DNA of 64,000 bases from Symbiodinium natans (lineage: Eukaryota > Sar > Dinophyceae > Suessiales > Symbiodiniaceae), in assembly GCA_905221605.1 (NCBI GenBank), contig CAJNDS010002235.1:1106875-1170874 (forward strand), in the 5' to 3' direction. Positions 1 to 13,100 of the stretch are shown in pieces. Position 1 is the first letter of the stretch; every line of letters begins with the position of its first letter. Position numbers and translations under genes: made by a program. Under the pieces are notes generated by a model, which ran no database searches, was not told the DNA's origin, and saw only the letters and a list, made by a program, of their open reading frames with translations.

Positions 1-710
1 GGGAACCTACAAAAAAGTAGGTTTTGGGGTTCTTAAGGTATCCGCCTTAACCCTAAACCCTAAACCCTAAAACCCTGAACCCTAAACCCGAAACCCTAAA
101 CACCCTAAAACCCTGAACCCAAACCCCCATAAACCCTAGCAGCCCAGTCCCATTGCAGGCTGTACCTTGAGAGCAACGAAACTGGGTGGCTTTAGGGTTT
201 AGGGTTTGGGGTTTCGGGTTTAGGGTCTAGGGTTTTGGGCTTTGGGTTTTGGGTTTAGGGTTTAGGGTTTAGGGCTTTGGGTTTAGGGCTGTTTGCGAGG
301 CCCCCAAACCAAACCCTCGAAACCCTAAACCCCAGTTGGGCGTTTATTTAGTGTTGGGTGAACTTGTGAAGGTGTGACGATTCTGAAACCAACAACAAGC
401 CCTACAGCCCCGAACCTACCCTAAACCCTAAACCCTAAACCCTAAGCCCTAAGCCCTAAACCCTAAACCCTAAACCCTAAACCCTAGACCTAAAGTCCCA
501 GACTCGAATCCCCTCTGCCTAATATTATCCCCCACCCCCCCCACCCCCTAATATTAAGAACCCTAATTTTAGGGGGTAGGGGGGGGGTTGGTTAATGTGA
601 GGTAAACCCGAAACCCTAAACCCGAAACCCTAAACCCTAAACCCTAAACCCTAAACCCTAAACCCTAAACCCTAAACCCTACCCCTAGACCCTAAGCCCG
701 CATCGCCGAG
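1..710. repeat. Telomere-like arrays in both orientations
   Basis: CCCTAAA arrays at 50-110, 417-485 and 600-690 and TTTAGGG at 190-290, with short unique spacers. No coding signal before the exon at 711. The arrays alternate in orientation, so this is not a chromosome end. Confidence 0.85.
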
Positions 711-790
711 GCCCGGAAGGGTACTACAAGGAGCCAGGCGTCGCCGCGTACGAAGGCGGGCCGATGATCGGCGGCACCTGCCGCAGCTGG
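711..790 (+). CDS. Cys-rich gene exon, GYY module
   Basis: Follows a CCCTAAA array and a CCGAG|GC acceptor. It reads PEGYYKEP, then GGTCRSW. This is the CPxGYY..GxTC half of a module; the Cys expected before PEG would come from the preceding exon, outside the readable part. A GC donor at 791 joins in phase 0 to the exon at 3366. A GT at 796 is the alternative donor. A TTTAGGG array follows. Confidence 0.6.
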
Positions 791-3711
791 GCGCCGTTTG
801 GGGGGGTTTAGGGTTTAGGGTTTAGGGTTTAGGGTTTAGGGTTCAGGGTTTAGGGCTGAGGGCATACCATGTGGTCAGTTCTCTAATTTCTGGTCCTCTT
901 TTGGGTACCCTAAATACGAGGGCCGCCTTAAAAGGATGGACTCCGAAAGGGTAACCCTAAACCCTGAACCCTGAACCCCAAACCCTAAACCCTAAACCCT
1001 AAACCCTAAACACGCGTTACTGTGGCCCAGGATGAGGGTTTGAGGTTTCCGGTTTCGGTCTAGGGTGTAGGGTTTAGGGTTTCAGGTTTAGGGTTTAGGG
1101 TTTTTTTCAGGGGTTAGGAGGGAGGGGGTGGGGGCAGTGGCAGTGGGTTAAGGCTTCTACGGGCTTTGGCTGCTCATTTCTTCGGGTAGAGGGTTTTTAG
1201 GGGTTTGAGCTCCCAGCTCTTCACCCGAACCTTATACCTAAAGCAGACCATGGTTTCAGATTGTCCTGGGTCCCTGAAACCCCGAAGCCCTAAACCCTAA
1301 ACGTTAAACCCTAAACCCGAAACTCAAAACCTTTGTCAACTGCAAAAACCCAAACCTGGTCTCCTGGCCAACTTACACGGCTCAAGCAAGGAACCCTAAG
1401 CCAGTTTAGGGATGAGGGTGAGCCCATAATCCCAAAGCACACCTTTCCTGAGGAAAGTGTGTCGAGAATTGCAAGGCCTGCTATTCAGCTCCTGGGCGCA
1501 ATCGGGTTGACCTCTAAACTCTAGACCTTATACCGTTACTAAACCCTAAACCCTAGACCCGAACCCTAAATAAACGTTTCTGAGGTGTTTAAGTTCTGTT
1601 GTGTGAGGCTTTGGGTCAGAATTCTGCAATTCTGCCTGATTTCTGCCTTGGGATGGTGTACACTGTACCCCTCCCCCCCCCGCCTGCACTCTAACCCTAT
1701 AGCCACTAAACCCTAAACCGCTGAATCCTGATCCCTTATGCCTGGACCCTAAACCCTCTACCTACCCCAAAGCGTTCCAGAAGGCAGTCTTAAGACTCGA
1801 GGTTCTCCACCCTATCCTGTCTTGAACATTTAGGTTTTAGGGTTTCGGGTTTGGGGTTTAAGGGTTAGGGCTATCAGGACCCAGAGTAGGCCCTTAGTCC
1901 CTGTTGTTTGGGTTTGGGTTCCCTTGTCAACCTCTTTAAACCAACAAGGGCACCCTCTTTGTTCCTAGGTTACTCTTGGGTCTAGCCGTTGTGAACCCCG
2001 AACCCAATTCCCACTGCACTTTAAAAACCCGCTTATAAGCCCCCTACGTGCCTTAAACCTCAAACCGTAAACCCTCAACCCTAAATATGGTTATAGCTGG
2101 GGTAGAGAAGTGCAGTTATAGTCTTGGTACCCCAGTGGTATCCTTTTGCCCTTTTGTGGTTCTGGGTTCCCTTCTAAAGCAACCGGGCACAACAGGGTTT
2201 AGGTTTAGGGTTTCGGGTTTAGGGTTTAGGGTTTAGGGTTAGGGTTTAGGGTTTAGGGTTTTCAGCTGCTGGGCTGCCAAGTAGCTGGCCAAGCAAGCCC
2301 TACATTTAGGGTGTCGGAAGCCCTATATAAACCCTTCGCCTCAAGCCCTACTTCTCTACTATTTGCTTACAAGAATCCCAAGGCAAAGGCAAAATAAAAT
2401 GACAGATAGCAGTCCCTATATTGCCCTCATAGGGAAGAACCGGTATCTGTCTTATGGCGTTCTTAAGGCCCTAACCCCCTAAACCCCCCAGATCCTAAAC
2501 CCTACAAAGCTATGGGGTTTGGAAACTCTGAACCCACCTGTTTTAGGGTGTAAGTAAGGCAAACCCTAAACCCTAAACCCCAAAACCCCAAACCCTAAAC
2601 CCTAAACCCTAAACCCCTAAACCCCTAAACCCTAAACCCTAAACCCTAAACCCTAAACCCTAAACCCCAAACCCCAAACCCTAAACCCTAAACCCTAAAC
2701 ACTCCACTCCCAAAAGCTCTGAACCCCTAACCCCTACCTGGGACTCTGCCAACCGCTTCGCAGGTTCCATGGAACCTACCTATTTGGGTTTTTAGGGTTT
2801 AGGGTTTAGGGTTTAGGGTTTAGGGTTTAGGGTTTAAGGTAAGCAGAGCTGCGGGAAAGCCCTGAAGCACCCATGTTGCCCATTCTGATTAGGCACTAAG
2901 CCCTAAACCCTTAACTTGAATGACACCTAGCCAAACAAATGAGCTCCTAGACCCGAAACCCTAAACCCTAAGCCCTAAGCCCCAAACCCTGACACGTGCA
3001 CCCTGATGGAGTTTTCAGCCTTCCTCCATCAGAAGCGGCTCAGGAGTCAGTTTAGGGTTTTAGGGTTTAGGGTTTTAGGGTTTAGGGTTTAGGGTTTGCG
3101 GTTTAGGGTTTAGGGCTACTTGGCAGGGTTTAGGGTTCAGGGTTTAGGGTCTAAGGTTTAGGGTTTAGGGTTTAGAGTTTAGGGTTTGCAGTTTAGGGTT
3201 CAGGAGTCTCAAGTGTTAAAGGGGTCTAAACTCTTCAGCAACGTTAAAAACCTTGAGGGTCTTACGGTTGTAGTTTAAGTTTGAGGGTTTAGGGCCTAGG
3301 GTTCAGTAGGGTTTCGGAGTTTAGGGTTTAGGTTTGCTTGAATTTGGGGGTACGGCTTGTCCAAGGTGACCCAGTGCACCGCCTGCCACAACGGCGCCTA
3401 CTTCAATGCCCGAAGCTTTCTTGCAGAGTAGGGTTTGGGGTGTCGACGCGGGTGAAGTTCGAAAGGCCTACTGAAACTAAACCCTACACCCTCAATATCT
3501 TCTAAGCAGAGTCCCAGCGCAGGGGGGCTCTTGAATGCTTGGGCTGAGGGTCTAAGGTACGATCTTTGCAGTTGGAGTCCAGGAGGCTCCGGGTCGTTGA
3601 AGGCTTCTGGACTTCAAGGTCCAGGGTTTTCAGGGCTTCTCCAAGATTCGCAGTACCGATGGGGTCGCATGAAGCGATGAATTTCAAGCTGACCGTATAT
3701 TTATATATATG

Positions 3712-3742
<31 letters not shown>

Positions 3743-6700
3743 GTTTATACGGCAGTCGCAGCATTCAGGCACATACCTGCAAACCGAGCGAGACGACGCT
3801 AAAATATGCACAGCAAACAGCGAGAGCTGGAACGAACAGCACCACGGCCCACCCTGCTCAACCCACTCCACCTCTACCTCCACTCACTTAACGGTGCAAG
3901 AGCAATGGTCGCAACACCCACCCGAGTGAAAAGAAAACCAAGAAACTTCATTAACGGCCTCTTGTCCCCAACCCTTTGGTTTGAAGTCTGAAGCAACCCG
4001 AAGCCCGTTTCCTGACAGCTGGGGCAGATTTTTTTGGACTGATGCGGGCACTCTCATGCGGAACAGGAATTCTATTGAAAAAACAGAGGATTCTTATTGA
4101 GTCCTATTGAAATGAATCTACTGTATTTCTTTCTAAAATTCATGAATAGAAATCCTATTCACTTTCATACGAAAAGTATGAAGATCTATAGGAATTTTGT
4201 CTAAAAATTATAAGAGTCCTATTCAATTTAAGAGGAATCCTAATAAATGAACAAGAATCCTACGAGAAGCGGCCAGCCGCGTCCGGAACCAAACAAAAAA
4301 GCGCCCCTGGACGAAGGCCCACACGACCCCCGGCCCGCAAGTGAGTGAGGGTTTAGGGTTTAGGGTTTGGGGTTGAGGGTTTAGGTTTAGGGTTTAGGGT
4401 TTAGGGTTTAGGGTTTAGGGTTTAGGGTTTAGGGTTTAGAGTTTAGGGTTTAGGGTTTAGGGTTTAGGGTTTAGGGATTAGGGTTTAGGGTTTAGACGCG
4501 TCCCCAACAAGAAAACAAACGCGCCCGGAGTGTTTTTTTTGCTCGGCCACAGACTGGAACTTGAATCATAGCTTCATGCTAGGCTTATGTTGTCCAGGCA
4601 ACAAAAGCCTACAGCCCTAATTTTAAAGCTCATGCGGAAACAATCTCAACAGGTTTTAGGGTTTAGGGGTTTTAGGGTTTAGGGTTTAGGGGTTTAGGGT
4701 TTAGGGTTTAGGGTAGCCTTCGGGTTTAAGACAAAATACGGCTTTCCAATTCAAACAGGCCCTTATATCAGCGCGTTTATTGTCTTGGGCCTAAACCCTA
4801 AACCCTAAACCCTAAACCTTGAACCACCACTGCTGCCTTGTTGGAGCCCCCCCCCCCCCCCCCCTGCACAGCTGAGGAGATGAAAAGTGTGACTTCTCGT
4901 GCCCCGAGGTGGGTTTTCGGTAGTATGGCTTCTTCAGGGTTGGGGTTTCGGGTTCAGGGTTCAGGGTTCAGTGTTTTTTGGGTTGAGGGTTGAGGGTTTA
5001 GGGTTTAGGGTTTAGGGTTGTCAGTGTGCTTAAGCTTTGCAGGGCTTCGAAGGTTTTGCCGTCTCTCGCAATTTCAGGCAGGTACTTTGCCGAACCCCAA
5101 ACCCTGGCCTTGAACCTGAGTACCCGTCTTTAGATGCCTTTGACAAGGCACTTTGCTTGGGAGTTCCTGAAACTGTTTGACATCCTCTCCTTTCCTAAAC
5201 CCATGGCCTGGCCCATATACTCAAGCCTGAAAAACACGTGCCCCTAAGCACCCCTACACCCTAAACCCAGGGCCTAAAGTTCCTAAAACCCCTAAAGTTC
5301 CTCAACCCAAGCCCCAAAGTTCCTAAGCCCAAAAATTCCTAACCCCTCAAGTTCCGAAGCCCTGAAGTTCCTAAACCCCAATCTTCCTAAACCCTATGCC
5401 CTAAAGTTCGTAAACCCTAAAGTTCCTAAGCCCGAATTTAAACTTTGCAGGATCAGTACATGTTTGGCGAAGACGAGGAAGGCTTGCTTGGGGGTCCAGA
5501 CTCCCCAAGAGTTTAGGGCTTACAGTAGGGTTCAGGGTTCAGGGTTCAGGGTTCAGGGTTTAGGGTTTAGGGTTTAGGGTTTAGGGTTTAGGGTTTAGGG
5601 TTTAGGGTTTAGGGGGACTCTCCAAACATGGGGGCGGCCCTCCCAAAAAGGGGTGTCCGTCCCCATGTGTGGGCTTTAGGGTTTCGGGTTTAGGGTTGAG
5701 TTCTGGAGTCCTCTTCTCTAAATCAGTGTTAGGGATCCTTTTTACTTTTTGGGTTATGGGCTTTCTTCTACATAAGCAAACAAGGATCCTTTTTTTTCTT
5801 CCTAGGGGAACAGGGATTGAGTTCTACATTTCTAGAGATTCGGGGTCTTCGGGGCCGGGTGTTTTTGGGCCGCTTTCAGGGCTGAAGGTTCGGAACTTGT
5901 GCAGTTACTTCTCCATGCCCACAGCTCATTTTTGGTGGCCCTATTACAGCTTCAGACCTATGGTGAGGGAGGTTACCCTACACCCCTAAACCCTAAACCC
6001 TAAACCCTAAACCCTAAATACACCCGAAACCCTGAACCCCCACACCGCTGAACCCCAAAAAAACCTCAAACCCATAGTTCAGGAAGCAAGTGAAAACCTG
6101 AAACCCCAAAAAGCCAAAAGGCCAAACACCCTAAACCCTAAACCCTAGAAACCCTAAACCCTCTAACCCTAAACCCTAAACCCTAAACCCTAAACCCTAA
6201 ACCCCTCCAACCTAGAGCTTTGGGGCTTGGGAGTGCAGGGTTTCAGGTTTGGAGGTGTCAGGTTCCAGGTTTAGGGCCTTGGGATCCACAGTCCTGACAC
6301 TTGGGGAGTAGGGTTTAGGGTTTAGGGTTAGAGGGTTTAGGGTTTAGGGTTAGAGGGTTTAGGGTTTAGGGTTAGAGGGTTTAGGGTTTAGGGTTTAGGG
6401 TTTAGGGTTTAGGATTAGAGGGTTTAGGTTTTAGGGTTTTATTCGGCTACTGTTGGGTTTTGGGCTTAGAGTTGAGGGTTTAGGCTAGGGTTTGACCGAT
6501 GAGCTGATCCTCCAAACCTGAAAAACGGAGCGTGAAACTCCAAACTCTAAACCATAGCCGCTAATCCAGGATCCTATTTTCAGGAACTGCTTGGGTGCCC
6601 CCAATGCGTGTGCCCCATGTACTCGTGCTTGTTGCTCTCCCTTCTAAGAGTCGGGCTCTAAATCGCTTCAAAAGGCTTTAAATGGCTCTAAGCGACTTCA

Positions 6701-9366
6701 AAAGGCTCTATAACACTTTAAGCCGCTGTAAGTTGCTTTAAAAGACTCTAAAGTTTAAGAGCTTCGGCCGGTTGAGGAGACATAACAAATTTTCGCCTAT
6801 TTTCGTCCAGAACATGCCAGCAGAGAATTTCAGAAGCCTTGACTCATTGAGTGGAATAGCTGGCCCGCGCAGTGCCATGCCTCAGTGCGATGAGCACGTT
6901 ATTCCATCAACGACGTTCCTTTCGTGGACTGGATGTCCATGTGCCTGTGCTGGCTGCTGCTGACCATACCCAGTCAGAGTTCATACTTCTCCAGCCCCAT
7001 AAGCAAACCCTTTTTGAAACTAACAACCCTGCCCAACTTCCCGAACCGTCCCCACCCTACCCCCCCCCCCCCCAGTCAAGCCCTTTTGGGGCCTGCGAAC
7101 ATACAGCAGCCGCCGGAAGCTTGGGGTTTAGGCTACGTAGGCCTTTAAACAGGGTTGCTTCAGAGTTATGCTATGAATTATTATTGGGGTTTAGGGGGTC
7201 TGGTCTCGGTGGGGTGCGGATTGAGGAAGGGGGGGGAAAGAGATTTAGAGTAACGGGGGCACCCCCCGAAATCCCGCAAAACACGAGGGTTTTGGGGGGG
7301 TGCCCCCGTTACTCTAAAACACTCTAAGCTTCTCTAACCCCTCCCCCGCCCGCCTCCCCCCCTCAACCCCCCCCCCTCGCCACGTCTGCCAGCCGGGCCA
7401 TAAGGCGGCCAGCATGCCACTCGGACTGGCATTGCTTGACATGGCGAACCGAAGGATTGTGTCATCGGCTGGCACTGCGTGGGAAAATGAATGGCAGGCA
7501 GGTCCGGCGGCCCGGGCCGGCCCTGCACCTCAAAACCCCAAATCCCAAGTACCCCTGTAGTCCACCACGCAAGCGTGCCTCCGGCTGCACTGGTGCTTCA
7601 ATCAAGGTGCGGGTTTGACTATGTTATGGAAGGGGGCCGGTTCGAGGTTGACAATACAAGTGGGACTAGGGACTATGACATACTCTTGGGCAGACTATGT
7701 TATGGAAGGGGGCCGGTTCGAGGTTGACAATACAAGTGGGACTAGGGACTATGACATACTCTTGGGCAGACTATGTTATGGAAGGGGGCCGGTTCGAGGT
7801 TGACAATACAAGTGGGACTAGGGACTATGACATACTCTTGGGCATGGGTCTAGAGTAATGGGGGCACACCTAACAGGGGCAGCCAAACAGTTCCTGATAT
7901 TTTGGGCCTAGCCCTCCACAACTACTGTGCACTTAAGAGCCCTCCCAAAAAATACTCTTCCCTATATGGGTAATAAGGGGACCCTACACCCTGAACCCTA
8001 AACCCTAAACCCCAAACCCTAAACCCTAAACCCCAAACCCGAAACCCTAAACCCTAAACCCTCAACAAGCCAATCGTAGACAGCGCTCTTTGCCCTCCCA
8101 TCGTCAGGCCGCATTTGCAAGCCTTGCCCGCCGAACTTCCACAGCTGCATCAACGAGGAGTCATGGTTTAGGGGTTTAGGGTTTAGGGTTTAGGGTTTAG
8201 GGTTTAGGGTTTAGGGTTTGGGGTTCCACCCTAACCCTACACCCCCCCAAACACCCCAAACACCCCGGCAAGCTTTCAATCTTTTTCCAGTTTTGCGCAT
8301 TGAGGTTGTAGGGGAGCTCGGGATGATACCTGAAGGCGCAGAGAACGTCATTAGGGTTTAGGGTTTAGGGTTCAGGGTTTAGGGTTTAGGGTTAGGGTTT
8401 AGGGTTTAGGGTTTAGGGTTTAGGGTTTAGGGTTTAGGGTTTAGGGTTTAAAACGTTTAGGGTTTAGGGTTTAGGGTTTAGGGTTTAGGGTTTAAGTACC
8501 ACCTAGGGTTCAGGGTTGAGCGTCTAGGGCTTGGGGTTTAGGGCTTTAGGTCAAGGTCGGTCAACATTGGGTTTGGGGCTCAGGGTTTAGGGCTTAGGTT
8601 TTAAGGTTTAGGGTTCAGGGTTTAGGGTTTAGGGTGCTTGCTAAGCTAAATCTCAAGCCCTGTGCCCTGGACGCTCGGCGAAATTCAGCTCTTAGCCAGG
8701 AACGCTTTCCAATACATCCACATTCAATCTCAATAGGCCCCTTGTCGCCCAACATTCCGGGCCGCAGCCCTCAAACTTTAGGGTTGAGGGTTTCTAGGGT
8801 TTGGGGTTTAGGGCTCAGGGTTTAGGATTCAGGATTTGGCCGAGTGTCCAGGGCGCGGGGTTGAGATCAAGCTTAGCAAGCCTCAACCCTGCAGAAACAT
8901 GTGCGGAGGGAAATGTTGAGCGACCTTGCCCTCAAACCCTTAACCCGAAGCCCTAAACGCTAAACCAGAAACCCAAACCCTAAACCCTAAACCCAGCGTT
9001 TTTAGGGTTTAGGGCTTGTATAGGCTTTAGGGTGCAGTTAAAGGAAGCCTAAACCCTAAACCCTAAAACTCATTCCCCGGTTGGTCTGGGACCTAGCTAG
9101 GTGAGCCCCGGAAACCTGCTCTTCCCAAATTCGATTCCAGTCCCTAACCCTACTAAACCCTAAACCCTAAGCCGTAGATCCTCCAAAGTCCTCACACCCT
9201 ACAAAACCCTTCAAACCTTTGTGATTTAGGGTTTAGGGTTTCCTACTAAACTCTTCAGCCCTCAGCCCCTCTGTAAGCTGTTCTCTTCAGCCCCGAAACT
9301 TAGCCCTTTGCCGTTAACCCTCAAGCCGGACCCTAACTAAAACCTGAACCCTGCACACCCTTAACC

Positions 9367-9398
<32 letters not shown>

Positions 9399-10132
9399 AC
9401 CCTAAACCCTAAACCCTAAACCCTAAACCCTAAACCCTAAACCCTAAACCCTACACAGCCTCAACCCTAAACCCTCAACCCCAGACCCTAAACCCGAAAC
9501 CCTAAACCCTAAACCCTCAGCCCTGCCTGGCTTCTACCGCACCCAGGAGCACGCAACGCACTGCAAAGGCGACAACCTGCCGCCTGGCTCGGATCTCTGG
9601 GTTTGGGGTTTGGGGTTTAGAGTTTAGGGTTTAGGGTTCAGGTTGAGGGTTTAGGGATTAGGGTGTAGGGTGTAGGGGGTTTTGGGTTTTCTGGGTGGTT
9701 TGGGACCTTTGTAGGGTTGAGGGTTGAGCTTTTCGGTTTCAGGTTTTCCGCATCCTGGGTCGGACTCCTGGGGAGTTGTTGCGCGGGTTCCGGGTTTGCA
9801 TCAATGGGCTCAGGAGTGTTTGGTGTTCGTGCTCTGGGCTGCAGGAAAGAAACCCTAACCCGAAGGCTCTGAAAAGCCCCAAAATAGGTATCATTTACAA
9901 ACTTCAGATCTCAAAGGCGGTCGTATTTGTATACATGGAGCTCTAGAGGGAAAACCCAGAACCCTAAGCCCTTAAACCCTAAACCCAAAACTGTCGGACA
10001 ATCAGCGCATTGAAGCTGGCTCTGAGGGTTCTCGAATCCACCCTAGTTTCAGGGAAGGGGTGAAAGCCTAAGCCCTTCCAAGCAAGGCTTAAACAAGTGA
10101 TTTTGACGCCGACTCTAATGTACATGTGCATC

Positions 10133-10166
<34 letters not shown>

Positions 10167-13100
10167 CATATGGTATACATGCACACCTAAAACCCTGAAC
10201 CCTTAGCCAACTGTAACGGAAATGCGAAGGTCCTAAGGTTGCGTCGCCTTTGAGCAAAGCCGTTGTGTCTTGCGACTCAGGGTTAAGGGCGTACGATTCA
10301 GGATTTCCTTCCAGGCAAGCCATAGCAGTGTCGACCTTTGTGTTGACAGGGTGATCCCTAAACCCTAAACCCTATACCCTATACCCAATAAACCCTAAAC
10401 CCTAAGCCGCGTTTCGGGCCCGGAACCCCTGTGAGCGATAGGGGCGCTGACGCCTAAGTTTAGGGATGCTGCCAGGATCCCTTAGAACAGACATTGAATC
10501 CTAACCCTAAACCGTAGTTGCTAAGTAGCCCCCTAGCCCAAAAAACAGCCCCAAACCCTGGGTCTCCTTCATGTCGGTTTTAGTCCATGTGCACCTCCTG
10601 AGTGGTGCAAGCGTGACTCTGGCGACGGAGCCAGAGGAGTCTGTCACCTGCTTGTGCCAAAGAGCCCAGGGCGCTCTAAGAGTTGGCAAGGGAATGCTGC
10701 TGACCGCCTCTGGCGAGACACTGGCAGGAGGTACAGTGAGGCGAGCATGTTTACAAGACAATGACGTGCTGACCCTTCATGTCGGACAGCACTGCTGTCG
10801 CCTCCAAAACGAGCATCGCCCCAGGTCACCACAGATCCATCAGCCAAAATCGCAGCAAACGTCCCTTCAGTAGCTTGCACCTCCTGCGCGTTCTGAAGCT
10901 GCTCTTGTACGGCAGTGCTGTTGCCTCCGGCGCTAGCATGGCCCCAGGTCACCACAGATCCATCGGCCCGGATCGCAGCAAACGCCTGATTGGAAGCTTG
11001 CACCTGCTGCACGTTCTTGAGCTGACCTTGTACGACACTGCTGTCGCCGCCATAGTGAGCATCGCCCCAGGTCACCACAGATCCATCAGCCAAAATCGCT
11101 GCAAAGGCCCCAGTAGAAGCTTGCACCTGCTGCACGTTCTTGAGCTGCTCTTGTACGGCACTGCTGTCGCCTCCGGCGTCAGCATGGCCCCAGGTCACCA
11201 CAGATCCATCACCCAGGATAGCAGCAAAGGCAGAGACGCTTCCTCTTGAAGCTTTGATTCGAACCTGTACAGGAGCAGCTCAAAAACGTGCGGCAGGTGC
11301 AAGCATCTAATGGGGCGTTTGCTGCGATTTTGGCTGACGGGTCTGTGGTGACCTGGGGTGCTGCTGCATACGGAGGCGACAGCAGTGCCGTACAAGAGCA
11401 GCTCAAGAACGTGCAGCAGGTGCAAGCTTGTAATGGGGCGTTTGCTGCGATTTTGGCTGATGGATCTGTGGTGACCTGGGGCCATGCTCGTTTTGGAGGC
11501 GACAGCAGTGCCGTACAACATCAGCTCAAGAACGTGCAGCAAGTGCAAGCTTCTCCAGGGGCTTTTGCTGCAGTTTTAGCCGATGGATGTGTGGTGACCT
11601 GGGGATATGCTGCCTGCGCAGGCAACAGCAGTGCCGTACAAGATCAGCTTCAGAACGTGCAGGAGGTGCAAGCTTCAGAAGGGGCGTTTGCTGCGATTTT
11701 GGCTGACGGATCCGTGGTGACCTGGGGTGCTGCTGAATGCGGAGGCGACAGCAGTGCCGTACAAGAGCAGCTCAAGAACGTGCAGCAGGTGCAAGCCTCT
11801 CGAACGGCGTTTTCTGCGATTTTGGCTGATGGGTCTGTGGTGACCTGGGGCCATACTGCATTCGGAGGTGACAGCAGTGCCGTACAAGATCAGCTTAAGA
11901 ACGTGCAGCAAGTGCAGGCTTCTCGATCGGCTTTTACTGCGGTTTTAGCCGATGGATCTGTGGTGACCTGGGGAAATCCTCGCTGCGGGGGCAACAGCAG
12001 TGCTGTACACGAGCAGCTCAAGAGCGTGCAGCAGGAAGCTTCTGCAGGGGCCCTCATTGACTCATGCTAGCCCATCAGCTCATGCTTGTGATTTCTGCAA
12101 AAGGAGGAGAGTCCCCCATTTTAGTAAGAGTTACCCTAATGCTACTGCCAACCCCCAGATACAAGTAGCCCCGAGAATTGTTTTGCGTGCGCACGAGCAG
12201 GCGCGCGTGCGTGCGGGGGGGGTCGGGTGTGTGCTTGCGCATGTGCTTGCTTGTGTGCTTGTTTGCTTGTTGTCCGTGCGCGGCTCTTGTTTGTTTGTGT
12301 CCGATCGTTTGCTTGTTTCTTTGTCTATCTTTGGGGGGATGTAAAATACTTATTAGGGTTTGAAGTGTTGGTCTGTGGGCTTTTGAAGTGGTTGTTGTCG
12401 TTGTTGCTGTTTTGTGTTGATGTGGGGGTTTGGGGGGTTAGATTTCTTTGCTTCAGGGGTTGGACTTGTGGCTTAGTGCTTCAGGAAACTTCATGAACGG
12501 TGACTGTGCGCGAAGACAGCGACCACGAATATTTGATGCTGGGATTCCCCATTAGTTCACAACTTGCCAAGGGTTTACGGTTTAACGAGGAGACCTTTCT
12601 TTCCCTGTCTTTCTAAGCATCCAGGAACTAGATGAATTGTCCTCCCAAATCCTAAACCCTAATTAGACCCCTCTGAGTCATGTTGATTTGGGGGGGGTAC
12701 CCCTTTTTTGGGGGGGAGTTTGGGGCTTTAAGGGTTTAGGGAAGAGTACTTGGAGGTTCATGGTACGTAATTACGTACTTTACAACTAGTGTGGTCATAA
12801 GTGGGTTACAAGTACAGCTATAATTGGGTTGTTATGTACCATGAACCTCCAAGTACTCTTCCCTAAAACCTAACGCAACCGTAAACCCTAAACCCTAAAC
12901 CCTAAACCCTTGGGTACCTCCAAGTACCCATCAGCATGAGGTACCTCACCAAGAAGGGGACATGCGTGAGCACCTGCCCCACTGGCTACTGGCGGAGGCC
13001 CTGAGAAACCCTTAACTTGGATGTTCCCCCTTATACTCCTTAATAGGAATTATAATTAGGGCGGGGTGGGGGGTGGGGGTACTTTACTGTAATCCTTAGT

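Larger units (their letters stand above)
3415..8107 (+). other. Intron with AT-rich island, element I and hairpin
   Basis: Contains a TA microsatellite (3700-3745), an AT-rich stretch with repeated AATCCTA motifs (4050-4265), a long TTTAGGG array (4345-4497), poly-C (4847-4864), the segment at 5451, a family I element, a degenerate GGCTCTAAA repeat (6650-6750), the hairpin at 7244 and the 76-bp repeats. CCCTAAA arrays at 7980-8065 precede the acceptor. Confidence 0.6.
9579..12940 (+). other. Intron hosting gene A
   Basis: Upstream of gene A, 9984-10330 resembles 31915-32170 upstream of gene B (shared GTCGGACAATC and GCGTCGCCTTTG). Downstream, 12180-12500 is GT/T-rich without a gene, then the family V palindrome and CCCTAAA repeats. 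Confidence 0.6.

Noticed and set aside
1-700. A chromosome end, because of the TTTAGGG-type repeats.
   Set aside because: The repeats occur through all 64 kb in both orientations, with exons in between; nothing marks a terminus.
6872-7327. A 151-codon frame, and a membrane-like run in another frame (near 6910-6970).
   Set aside because: No splice context or Cys pattern, and it runs through the 7244 hairpin and poly-C/G tracts.
7617-7844. tRNA genes (76-bp units with GGTTCGA).
   Set aside because: The bases flanking GGTTCGA cannot form a T stem and no A box or acceptor stem is visible.
10501-10570. A relict spliced-leader sequence upstream of gene A (CCGTAG near 10513).
   Set aside because: Only six bases agree with the dinoflagellate leader; the rest does not.
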